Below are positions 57,403-64,000 of a stretch of DNA of 64,000 nucleotides, piece by piece; within the stretch, counting starts at the first letter, position 1, and the number at the start of each line of letters is the position of its first letter. A program made the position numbers and the translations under genes. Below the pieces are notes generated by a model. It was not told where the DNA came from. It did not search any database and was given only the letters and a program-made list of their open reading frames with translations. Source of the stretch: Amycolatopsis eburnea (GTDB lineage Bacteria > Actinomycetota > Actinomycetes > Mycobacteriales > Pseudonocardiaceae); the NCBI RefSeq assembly GCF_003937945.1, contig NZ_RSEC01000058.1, forward strand, positions 496,001 to 560,000, written 5' to 3'.

Positions 57403-57684
57403 GTGAACGGATACAGTCACGACAAGGAAGCCTTGCTGCAGCGCATGCGGCGCGTCGAGGGGCAGGTCCGCGGCATCGCCAAGATGATCGACGACGACAA
57501 GTACTGCATCGACGTCCTGACCCAGGTTTCGGCGGCGACCAAGGCCCTCGAAGCCGTCGCGCTGGGACTGCTCGACGACCACCTGCGGCACTGCGTCGCC
57601 GACGCGGCCGCGCAAGGCGGCGACGTCGCGGCCACGAAGGTCGCCGAAGCCAGCGCCGCCATCGCCCGCCTCGTCAAGTCCTGA
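57403..57684 (+). CDS. csoR: Copper-sensing repressor CsoR
   Basis: Copper(I)-responsive repressor of 93 residues, all-helical DUF156 family. The copper ligands of CsoR are all present: Cys35 (DKYCIDVLTQ), His60 and Cys64 (DDHLRHCV). The N-terminal RMRRVEGQVRGIAKMID is the family signature. Copper binding should release the adjacent operator and open the csoR-copZ-copA operon. The GTG start is chosen because it gives the standard length. Confidence 0.94.
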   Translation: MNGYSHDKEALLQRMRRVEGQVRGIAKMIDDDKYCIDVLTQVSAATKALEAVALGLLDDHLRHCVADAAAQGGDVAATKVAEASAAIARLVKS

Positions 57685-57712
57685 CCCCGCACACACCACG
57701 GAGGAGAACGCC

Positions 57713-57919
57713 ATGAGCCAGACCACCTACACCGTCACCGGCATGACCTGCTCGCACTGCGTCGCCTCGGTCACCGAGGAGGTCGGCGCGATCGACGGCG
57801 TCACCGACGTCGCGGTCGACCTGCCCACCGGGGCCGTCACCGTCACCAGTGCCGAGCTCGTCGACGAAGCGCGGGTCCGCGCCGCCGTCGAGGAGGCCGG
57901 TTACACCCTCGCCGGCTAG
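57713..57919 (+). CDS. copZ: Copper chaperone CopZ (HMA domain)
   Basis: Cytoplasmic metallochaperone of 68 residues, a single ferredoxin-like HMA domain. The copper site is MTCSHC near residue 11-16. GGAGGAG precedes the ATG by about 6 bases. It would pass Cu(I) to the P-type ATPase encoded two genes downstream and possibly to CsoR. Gaps of about 30 bp on both sides support one transcript. Confidence 0.94.
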   Translation: MSQTTYTVTGMTCSHCVASVTEEVGAIDGVTDVAVDLPTGAVTVTSAELVDEARVRAAVEEAGYTLAG

Positions 57920-57949
57920 ACCGGCGACCCGGAACCGAGGGAAATTGCC

Positions 57950-58870
57950 ATGAACACCACAGCACGGCTGGCCGTGTTCGGCGGAGCGCTCGCCCTGCTC
58001 GCGGCCGGCGGATTCGCCGTCGGGAAGACGGCAGGCCCGGTCTCGGCCGCGACCAGCGACGCCGGCCACGGCGAGACCCACGAAGGCGCCATGCCGAACC
58101 ACGCGGAGATGGCGGCCGCGGACGCCTTGCCGGGCGGGCTCGCCGCCAGCAAGGACGGCTACACCTTCACCGTCGCCGACCCGGCGCCGGAACCCGGCCG
58201 GTTCTCGTTCACCATCACCGGCCCGGACGGCAAGCCCGTCACCGCCTACGACGTCGAGCACGAGAAGCGGCTCCACCTGATCGTGGTCCGGCGCGACACC
58301 GCCGGCTTCCAGCACGTCCACCCCGAGCTGGCGCCGGACGGCACCTGGAGCGTCCCGCTGACGCTGCCCGCAGCGGGCTCGTACCGGGCGTTCGCGGACT
58401 TCGCGCCCACCGGCGGGAAGCCGATGACCCTCGGCGCCGACCTGTCGGTCGCGGGGAACTACCAGCCGTCGACCCACCCGCTCAGCCGCACGGCCCAGGT
58501 CGACGGCTACACCGTCCAGCTCACCGGCGACTTGACCGCGGGGAAGACCTCGCCCCTGACCTTGAGCGTGAGCCGCGGCGGCGTTCCGGTCACCGACCTG
58601 CAGCCGTACCTCGGCGCCTACGGGCACCTGGTCGCGCTGCGCGAAGGCGACCTCGCCTACCTGCACGTCCACCCCGACGGCGAACCGGGCGACGGCAGGA
58701 CGCCCGCCGGACCGCAGGTGAAGTTCGCCGCCGAGGTCCCCAGCGCCGGGACCTACCGGTTGTTCCTCGACTTCAAGCACGGCGACGTCGTCCGGACCGC
58801 CGAGTTCACCCTCACGACCGCCGGCACCCCGGCGCCGGCTTCGGCGCCCGCCGACGGCCACGGCCACTGA
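57950..58870 (+). CDS. Exported His-rich protein of the copper operon with duplicated HVHP domains
   Basis: Protein of 306 residues, anchored or exported through one N-terminal hydrophobic segment (about 7-25). A His/Met-rich linker (HGETHEGAMPNHAEMAAAD) follows. Two similar beta-sandwich-like units each contain HL(I/V) followed by 10-15 residues and HVHP (RLHLIVVRRDTAGFQHVHP; YGHLVALREGDLAYLHVHP), and the protein ends DGHGH. The repeated His pairs suggest extracytoplasmic copper binding. It sits between copZ and copA with short gaps. I know of no experimentally characterised homologue. Confidence 0.82.
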   Translation: MNTTARLAVFGGALALLAAGGFAVGKTAGPVSAATSDAGHGETHEGAMPNHAEMAAADALPGGLAASKDGYTFTVADPAPEPGRFSFTITGPDGKPVTAYDVEHEKRLHLIVVRRDTAGFQHVHPELAPDGTWSVPLTLPAAGSYRAFADFAPTGGKPMTLGADLSVAGNYQPSTHPLSRTAQVDGYTVQLTGDLTAGKTSPLTLSVSRGGVPVTDLQPYLGAYGHLVALREGDLAYLHVHPDGEPGDGRTPAGPQVKFAAEVPSAGTYRLFLDFKHGDVVRTAEFTLTTAGTPAPASAPADGHGH

Positions 58871-58888
58871 CCGCGGAAGGAGACGATC

Positions 58889-61150
58889 ATGACCAGCACC
58901 ACGGCCGCACCCGGCCCGGTGACCGAGATCGAACTCGCGATCGGTGGCATGACCTGCGCGTCCTGCGCCAACCGCGTCGAACGCAAGCTCAACAAGCTCG
59001 AGGGCGTCACGGCTTCGGTCAACTACGCCACGGAGAAGGCGCGCGTGCACGCGCCCGAGGGCGTCGACCCGGCCACCCTGGTGGCCACGGTCGAGGCCGC
59101 CGGGTACCGCGCGACGCTGCCCCAGCCCGAGAAGGCCGCCAGCGAGCCCGAGTCCGAAGAGGATCCGACGCGGCCGTTGCGGCAGCGCCTGCTCACCAGC
59201 GCGCTGCTCGCGGTCCCGGTGATCCTCCTGGCCATGGTGCCTGCGCTGCAGTTCACGTACTGGCAGTGGATTTCGCTGACGCTGGCCGCGCCGGTGGTCA
59301 CCTGGGGCGCGTGGCCGTTCCACCGGGCGGCGTGGACGAACCTCCGGCACGGCGCCGCGACCATGGACACGCTGGTGTCGATGGGCGTGCTGGCCGCGTT
59401 CGCGTGGTCGCTGTGGGCGCTGCTGTTCGGCACCGCGGGCACCCCGGGGATGGTGCACCCGTTCGAGCTGACGATCGCGCCCTCGGACGGCGCGGGCAAC
59501 ATCTACCTCGAGGTCGCCGCCGGCGTCACGACGTTCATCCTGGCCGGGCGCTACTTCGAGGCACGCTCGAAGCGCCGCGCCGGGGCCGCGCTGCGGGCGC
59601 TGCTGGAGCTGGGAGCGAAGGAAGTCGCCGTGCTGCGCGACGGCCGCGAAGTCCGGATCCCGACGGCCGAACTGGCCGTGGGCGACCGGTTCGTCGTGCG
59701 GCCCGGCGAAAAGATCGCCACCGACGGCGTCGTCGAAGAGGGCAAGTCCGCCGTGGACGCCTCGATGCTCACCGGCGAATCGGTGCCGGTCGAAGTCGGT
59801 GAAGGCGACGCCGTCACCGGCGCGACCGTCAACGCCGGCGGACGGCTGGTCGTGCGGGCCACCCGGGTCGGGGCGGACACGCAGCTGGCGCAGATGGCCA
59901 AGCTCGTCGAGGACGCCCAAAGCGGCAAGGCGGACGTGCAGCGCCTGGCCGACCGCGTGTCCGGGGTGTTCGTGCCCATCGTCATCGGCCTGGCCGTGGC
60001 GACGCTCGGGTTCTGGCTCGGCAGCGGCGTCGGAACCGCGGCGGCGTTCACGGCCGCGGTCGCGGTGCTGATCATCGCCTGCCCGTGCGCGCTCGGCCTG
60101 GCGACGCCGACGGCGTTGCTGGTCGGCACCGGCCGGGGTGCCCAGCTCGGCGTGCTGATCAAGGGCCCGGAGGTGCTGGAGTCGACCCGCCGCGTCGACA
60201 CCGTCGTGCTCGACAAGACCGGCACGGTCACCGCCGGGCGGATGACCCTGGTCGGCGTCCACGTCGCCGAGGGCGTCGACGAGGCGGAGCTGCTGCGGCT
60301 GGCCGGGGCGTTGGAAAACGCTTCCGAGCACCCGATCGCCGCGGCCATCGCCCGGGGCGCGCGGGAACGCGTCGAGCTGCCCGCCGTCGAGGACTTCACG
60401 AACGTGGAAGGTCTTGGCGTGCAAGGGATCGTCGACGGGCACGCGGTCCTCGTCGGCCGCACGGCGTTGCTGGAGGACTGGAGCCAGCCGGTGCCGCCGG
60501 ACCTCGCCGCGGCGAAGGCCGAGGCCGAATCGCGGGGCCACACCGCGGTGGCGGTGGCCTGGGACGGCGCGGCCCGCGGCGTCCTGGTGGTCGCCGACAC
60601 GGTCAAGCCGACGTCGGCTGAAGCGATCGCGCAGCTGCGTCGGCTTGGCCTGACCCCGGTGCTGCTGACCGGCGACAACGCGGCGGTGGCCGCGGCGGTC
60701 GCGGCCGAGGTCGGGATCGACGAGGTGATCGCGGAGGTGCTGCCCGCGGACAAGCTCGACGTCGTCAAGCGGCTGCAGGACGAGGGCAAGGTCGTCGCGA
60801 TGGTCGGCGACGGCGTCAACGACGCACCCGCACTCGCACAGGCCGACCTCGGGCTGGCCATGGGCACCGGCACGGACGTCGCGATCGAGGCGAGCGACAT
60901 CACGCTGGTCCGCGGCGACCTGCGCGCGGTGGCCGACGCGATCCGGCTGTCCCGGCGGACGTTGCGCACGATCAAGGGCAACCTGTTCTGGGCGTTCGCG
61001 TACAACCTGGCGGCGCTGCCGCTGGCCGCGGCCGGGCTGCTGAACCCGATGATCGCGGGCGCGGCGATGGCGTTCAGCTCGGTGTTCGTCGTGGGCAACA
61101 GCTTGCGGCTGCGGGGGTTCAGGTCCGAATCAGCGGCGACGGCGAGCTGA
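58889..61150 (+). CDS. copA: Copper-exporting P1B-type ATPase CopA
   Basis: Cu(I)-exporting ATPase of 753 residues. An N-terminal HMA domain has GMTCASC (Cys23, Cys26). Membrane helices carry the transport motif [14 protein letters not shown]. The phosphorylation site is [11 protein letters not shown], the N-domain has SEHPIAAAI, and the hinge is [18 protein letters not shown]. The last helices contain the P1B-1 residues [12 protein letters not shown] and [22 protein letters not shown] precedes the ATG. It ends the operon; a strong hairpin follows. Confidence 0.96.
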   Translation: MTSTTAAPGPVTEIELAIGGMTCASCANRVERKLNKLEGVTASVNYATEKARVHAPEGVDPATLVATVEAAGYRATLPQPEKAASEPESEEDPTRPLRQRLLTSALLAVPVILLAMVPALQFTYWQWISLTLAAPVVTWGAWPFHRAAWTNLRHGAATMDTLVSMGVLAAFAWSLWALLFGTAGTPGMVHPFELTIAPSDGAGNIYLEVAAGVTTFILAGRYFEARSKRRAGAALRALLELGAKEVAVLRDGREVRIPTAELAVGDRFVVRPGEKIATDGVVEEGKSAVDASMLTGESVPVEVGEGDAVTGATVNAGGRLVVRATRVGADTQLAQMAKLVEDAQSGKADVQRLADRVSGVFVPIVIGLAVATLGFWLGSGVGTAAAFTAAVAVLIIACPCALGLATPTALLVGTGRGAQLGVLIKGPEVLESTRRVDTVVLDKTGTVTAGRMTLVGVHVAEGVDEAELLRLAGALENASEHPIAAAIARGARERVELPAVEDFTNVEGLGVQGIVDGHAVLVGRTALLEDWSQPVPPDLAAAKAEAESRGHTAVAVAWDGAARGVLVVADTVKPTSAEAIAQLRRLGLTPVLLTGDNAAVAAAVAAEVGIDEVIAEVLPADKLDVVKRLQDEGKVVAMVGDGVNDAPALAQADLGLAMGTGTDVAIEASDITLVRGDLRAVADAIRLSRRTLRTIKGNLFWAFAYNLAALPLAAAGLLNPMIAGAAMAFSSVFVVGNSLRLRGFRSESAATAS

Positions 61151-61172
61151 CCGCTACCGCGAGCACCCGGTC

Positions 61173-61205
61173 CTCGCCGGGGCGGCAGCTCACCGCCCCG
61201 GCGAG
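61173..61205. terminator. 13-bp perfect hairpin between copA and the DUF305 gene
   Basis: CTCGCCGGGGCGG (61173-61185) pairs exactly with 61193-61205 around a 7-base loop. It lies between two convergent stops (61150 and 61212) and should serve both strands. Confidence 0.8.
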
Positions 61206-61211
61206 CCGTGA

Positions 61212-61766
61212 TCAGCCCTGGGTGAGCAGGCCCCGCATCTCGGTGATCTCCGCCTGCTGGGCGTCGACGATCTTCTGGGCCAGCGCCTTCGCGTCGGCGT
61301 TGCTGCCCTGGGAAAGCTCGGTCCTGGCCATGTCGACCGCGCCCTGGTGGTGCTTGATCATCATGTCCAGCCACATCTTGTCGAACTCCGCGCCCTTGGC
61401 GGCTTCGAGCTTCTTCACGTCGTCGCCGGACATCATCCCGGGCATCGACTCGTGGCTCATGCCCGGCATGCCCGCGCCCCAGCTGCTCAGCCAGCCCTGC
61501 ATCTGCTGGATCTCGGGGTCCTGAGCCTTCGCGATGCGGCTCGCGAGATCGACCACCTTCGGGTTGGTGCTCCGCGATGGGACCAGCTTCGCCATGTCCA
61601 GCGCCTGGCTGTGGTGCGGGACCATCTGCTGGGCGAAGGTCACGTCGCCGGCGTTGTGGCCGGCGGCCGCCTGTGCGGAGGTGTGGTCCATCCCGGACAT
61701 GGAGTCGTTGCTGCTGCAGGCGCCGAGAAGCAGGGCGGAGGCGAGGGCGATGACGATTTTGCGCAT
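61212..61766 (-). CDS. DUF305 lipoprotein, Met/His-rich
   Basis: Secreted lipoprotein of 184 residues. The signal ends in the lipobox LLGACSS (Cys17). The DUF305 domain is ferritin-like with HH motifs: QMVPHHSQALDMAKL and MMIKHHQGAVDMARTEL. A Met-rich stretch (GMPGMSHESMPGMMSG) resembles copper-binding segments. It probably binds copper outside the cell, in keeping with the convergent csoR operon. It lies 61 bp from the DUF6153 gene upstream. Confidence 0.92.
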   Translation of the reverse strand: MRKIVIALASALLLGACSSNDSMSGMDHTSAQAAAGHNAGDVTFAQQMVPHHSQALDMAKLVPSRSTNPKVVDLASRIAKAQDPEIQQMQGWLSSWGAGMPGMSHESMPGMMSGDDVKKLEAAKGAEFDKMWLDMMIKHHQGAVDMARTELSQGSNADAKALAQKIVDAQQAEITEMRGLLTQG

Positions 61767-61827
61767 GACAAATCCTTCTCTGTGTTGCGTGGGTGAATTC
61801 GACGAAGCCGTTGACGGGCCGGGTCGA

Positions 61828-62238
61828 TCACGTGCGCAAGATGCAGAGGGACGTCAGGATTCCGCGGCCGCCTCTGTCCGGCGGACGCCCGCGGCGCGGC
61901 GAGCCGCGAAGGCCCGTGAACCGGGGGAAGGTCGTGTTCAGCCACGAAAGCCCGAGGAACGCGGCCAGGGCGAGCAGGAGTGCCCCGGCCGCGTACAGCA
62001 CGGCCAGGCACAGGTGGAGCAGGTCGTTCGGCATGCCCGGATGGTGCTCACCGGCTCCGCCGTCCGGCGCGGCGACTGCCATTTCCGGCTCGAAGCCGGG
62101 AGCGACGTGCGCGGTGGCGGTCGCCGCGGCGTCACCCATGCCGTGGGACAGGCTGACGTGGTGCATGGCGAGGACGCACACGGCGAGGGCGCACAGCAGG
62201 AGGACCTGCTGCACGTTGCCGAGCCGGGTCTTCGTCAC
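61828..62238 (-). CDS. DUF6153 family membrane protein
   Basis: Small membrane protein of 136 residues. It has an N-terminal hydrophobic segment (QQVLLLCALAVCVLAMHHVSLSHG), a His-rich external loop (EHHPGMPNDLLHLC) and a second hydrophobic segment (LYAAGALLLALAAFLGLSW). DUF6153 proteins often accompany DUF305 and copper genes in actinobacteria. GTG 62238 (VTKTRLGNV) is taken as start, removing 19 unlikely residues. It probably shares a transcript with the DUF305 gene. Confidence 0.82.
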   Translation of the reverse strand: MTKTRLGNVQQVLLLCALAVCVLAMHHVSLSHGMGDAAATATAHVAPGFEPEMAVAAPDGGAGEHHPGMPNDLLHLCLAVLYAAGALLLALAAFLGLSWLNTTFPRFTGLRGSPRRGRPPDRGGRGILTSLCILRT

Positions 62239-62310
62239 CGCGCCACCGTAGCAATCGAGTTCGCAGGTGCGAGCAGACCCGAACCGTGAAAACAAGAAAG
62301 GGAGGACGTC

Positions 62311-62454
62311 GTGTCCGACATCTCTCCCGTTCTTGCGGTGCCCTCGGCAGGATTGCCGGAGGATGGGAACGGGTCTGACCAGGGGCTTTACGTCGGCACC
62401 CTGGTGGTCGAGGCGAGCTTCGAGCTTCCGGCCGCCGGTGGGAGTTCGACGTGA
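62311..62454 (+). CDS. Small protein, 47 residues, upstream of DUF2637 gene
   Basis: GTG 62311 has GGGAGG six bases upstream. The 47-codon frame (VSDISPVLAVPSAGLPEDGN and onward) ends TGA overlapping the GTG of the next gene (GTGA at 62451-62454), a strong sign of real translation. The protein is acidic and has no hydrophobic stretch of membrane length. Codon use is less GC3-biased than in the chromosomal genes to the left. No family is recognised; similar small genes precede DUF2637 genes in integrative elements. Confidence 0.65.
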   Translation: MSDISPVLAVPSAGLPEDGNGSDQGLYVGTLVVEASFELPAAGGSST

Positions 62455-63137
62455 ACGCCAACTCGCAGGCAGTTGCTCGGTTTGTCACGACCACGATGGG
62501 CCTGGTCATCGGGCTGACCTTCCTGTTCGGGTTCGGGAACGTGCTGAACCTGGCGTTGAAGCTGCAGGTGCCGGTGTTCGTGGCGCCACTGGTGGCACCC
62601 GCTGTCGACTTGACGGTGCTGGGGTTGCTCGTCGGTACACGGCATCTGGCCCTGTCCGGGGCTGGCGATGATGTTCTGCGGTCGGCGCGGCGGCTGCTGC
62701 TGGCGGCGAGCGCCGTGACCCTGCTGTTGAACGTTGCCGACCCGGTGTTCGCTGGTCAGTGGGGTAAGGCCGCGTTCGACTCGGTCGGCCCGCTCCTGCT
62801 GATCGGTTGGGCAGAAGCTGGTCCGGGCCTCCTCCGTGCGCTGGCCGCGGCGAGTGCCGATCTGCGATCAACGCCGGTAGTCGGGTCTTCTCCCAGGAAC
62901 CTGGTGAGTGGCAGCCTCGAGCAGGAGGCACCGGAAGCACGCGGGGGCGCCGACCTTCGCGGAGAACTCATCGAGCGCGCCCGGCAGGCGGACGCCGAAC
63001 ACTGGCGGCGTTACCGGCGCCCGATCTCTGCGGAGAATCTGCGGAAGCAGCTTCGGGTCGGCGCGGTGACGTCGCGGGATCTTGTCGCGGTGGTGCGGCT
63101 GGAGAACGCGCCAGCAGGTGCGACTTGCCATCCGTGA
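62451..63137 (+). CDS. DUF2637 (Spd-like) membrane protein of integrative-element type
   Basis: Protein of 228 residues. The N-terminal half has about four membrane segments (FVTTTMGLVIGLTFLFGFGN and onward) of the DUF2637 type. The C-terminal 70 residues form a basic HTH-like segment with ERARQADAEHWRRYRRPISAENLRKQLRVG. This architecture is typical of actinobacterial integrative conjugative elements and plasmids, where Spd-type proteins help spread the element between mycelial compartments. GTG 62451 has GGGAG upstream and overlaps the 47-residue gene. The lower GC3 agrees with transferred DNA. Confidence 0.78.
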   Translation: MNANSQAVARFVTTTMGLVIGLTFLFGFGNVLNLALKLQVPVFVAPLVAPAVDLTVLGLLVGTRHLALSGAGDDVLRSARRLLLAASAVTLLLNVADPVFAGQWGKAAFDSVGPLLLIGWAEAGPGLLRALAAASADLRSTPVVGSSPRNLVSGSLEQEAPEARGGADLRGELIERARQADAEHWRRYRRPISAENLRKQLRVGAVTSRDLVAVVRLENAPAGATCHP

Positions 63138-63228
63138 TCGGTTACCGGGAGGCCTCGGATCGGTGTCCCGGTGTACGTGGAACCGCTGGTGGCGCTCGCT
63201 GTCGATTCCCAGGTGACGAGGGCGGCAG

Positions 63229-64000
63229 TCATGATCCGAGGATTGCGTTGAGCGCCGCTCGGATGGTCGCTTCCTGTTCGACGGGGTAACCGCGGTCGAG
63301 GCACGCTCCGGCGAACCGGGCGATCGGATCCGGCCCTTCGGCCAGCGCGGTGAGGCCATCGATGCTTGCTCTGCCGAATGGTGATCGCGCAGGGTGGGCA
63401 TGAGCGCCGGCATCGACGATCAGCACATCCGGCTGGCCGGTCAACGCCGTGACGATCCGGTTCGCGATGCGGACACCGCCGAGGTCGGCATCGGTCGCCA
63501 CGATCACGTGCTCGACACCGGCGGCGAGCTTCGCGATGAGGCCGACGACCACCTCAGCGGGCTGCCCCGCACACCACGTCACCGCGACCTCGGGGAAGCG
63601 GTCGCACACCGCCTCGGCCGCCTGCAGGTTTTCGATCACGGCCATCGTCGGGGTGCCGCCGACGATCGCGGGAGCGAGCAGAGACAAGCCGGTGGCGCGG
63701 AACCGGACCGGTCCGGCCAGGCCCGCAAGAGAGAACTCCTGTCCGTTCGGGTCCTGAACGACCATCGGGCCGCCGAGACCGAGGTACGGGCTCCGGAGCA
63801 CGCCGAGTGCCAGCAGGGTGCTCTGCTGGACGCCGCACGCGGCCAGGATGTCCGCGGCGTCCTCGCGGTCCTTCGTGCCGTCGAAGTGGGCTTGGCTGAA
63901 GGCGCGCGGGCCGTCGTGGGTGATGCCGTCGGCGAGGTCTTCAGCGGCGTGGACGAGGACGGCCAACCGCGCGTTCGCCGACGGATTGCTCGTCAGCGCC
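63229..64000 (-). CDS. TOPRIM/JetD-like (DUF2220/DUF2399-type) protein, C-terminal part, cut by window edge
   Basis: The frame is open from the right edge to TGA at 63229, giving at least 257 residues. The TOPRIM-like core reads AVIENLQAAEAVCDRF (acidic Glu), then TWCAGQPAEVVVGLI and VIVATDADLGGVRIANRIV (Asp-x-Asp). The preceding HFDGTKDREDAADILAACGV and YLGLGGPMVV resemble the N-terminal part of JetD/DUF3322-DUF2220 proteins. JetD is the last gene of Wadjet operons, so jetA-jetC would be expected beyond the right edge on this strand. An alternative is a stand-alone DUF2399 protein of the mobile element. Confidence 0.55.
   Translation of the reverse strand, partial: ALTSNPSANARLAVLVHAAEDLADGITHDGPRAFSQAHFDGTKDREDAADILAACGVQQSTLLALGVLRSPYLGLGGPMVVQDPNGQEFSLAGLAGPVRFRATGLSLLAPAIVGGTPTMAVIENLQAAEAVCDRFPEVAVTWCAGQPAEVVVGLIAKLAAGVEHVIVATDADLGGVRIANRIVTALTGQPDVLIVDAGAHAHPARSPFGRASIDGLTALAEGPDPIARFAGACLDRGYPVEQEATIRAALNAILGS

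Noticed and set aside
1-64000. CRISPR arrays, insertion sequences, rRNA and tRNA genes
   Set aside because: No regularly spaced direct repeats, transposase motifs, terminal inverted repeats of a transposon or structural RNA signatures were found on reading both strands.

Overview
The window is high-GC actinobacterial DNA with strong G/C at third codon positions, many GTG starts and ATGA/GTGA gene overlaps. A Pseudonocardiales genome, probably Amycolatopsis or a close relative, fits best: two Methyltransf_19 (DUF574) proteins, DUF4262, DUF6153, DUF1080 and DUF2637 proteins, secreted GH27 enzymes, a PQQ operon and many GntR/TetR/MarR/IclR regulators. The species is an inference; no rRNA or tRNA is present to test it. 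I find 62 protein genes, including three small ones (pqqA and peptides of 30 and 47 residues), and no CRISPR array, insertion sequence or RNA gene.

Layout. 1-3.1 kb: an MMPL exporter cut by the left edge and a NarL-type two-component system. 3.3-9.4 kb: a DHA2 exporter, two tandem DUF574 methyltransferases, and an acetolactate-synthase-like enzyme coupled to a GlcD-type FAD oxidase. 9.5-10.9 kb: an aldo/keto reductase behind an iron-box-like palindrome, a 30-residue peptide gene and a gene-poor stretch. 10.9-21.0 kb (cluster A): a catabolic regulon of DUF3830 protein, class III aminotransferase, semialdehyde dehydrogenase, tartrate/D-malate dehydrogenase-like enzyme, two Asp/Glu-racemase-fold proteins, a GntR/FCD regulator, a D-2-hydroxyacid dehydrogenase and an amidase. 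Three near-identical ATTGTYGACAAT palindromes sit at its promoters. 21.1-26.2 kb: an MFS gene, an ArsR regulator and a complete pqqA-C-D-E-B operon. 26.3-35.8 kb: a WS/DGAT acyltransferase, then cluster B (DAO-type FAD oxidoreductase, TPP enzyme, HyuA, HyuB, SDR, GntR), mostly translationally coupled.

35.7-41.0 kb: a DUF5937-type regulator and two tandem secreted GH27 enzymes, one of which has lost the galactose-binding residues. 41.2-46.7 kb: a CoA-transferase, a second class III aminotransferase, VOC, GNAT, IclR and DUF1080 genes. 46.7-55.6 kb: a YdbS/YdbT-like PH-domain pair, a PAC2 protein, methyltransferases, a MarR/thioesterase pair sharing a 24-bp palindrome, an orphan Mce protein, a flavin monooxygenase with a divergent TetR, and a YggT protein. 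55.6-57.4 kb: a secreted CBM-PL9 pectate lyase with three LacI-type operators. 57.4-62.2 kb: a copper island (csoR, copZ, a His-rich exported protein, copA; convergent DUF305 and DUF6153 genes) headed by a CsoR-type operator. 62.3-64 kb: lower-GC genes typical of actinobacterial integrative elements (47-residue protein, DUF2637 protein) and a TOPRIM/JetD-like protein cut by the right edge.

Two signals cut across genes: a palindromic 13-mer family (GTCCANNNTGGAC), always in the same reading frame and built from rare codons, and paired GTAAGG/CCTTAC hexamers, also inside genes and also built from rare codons.
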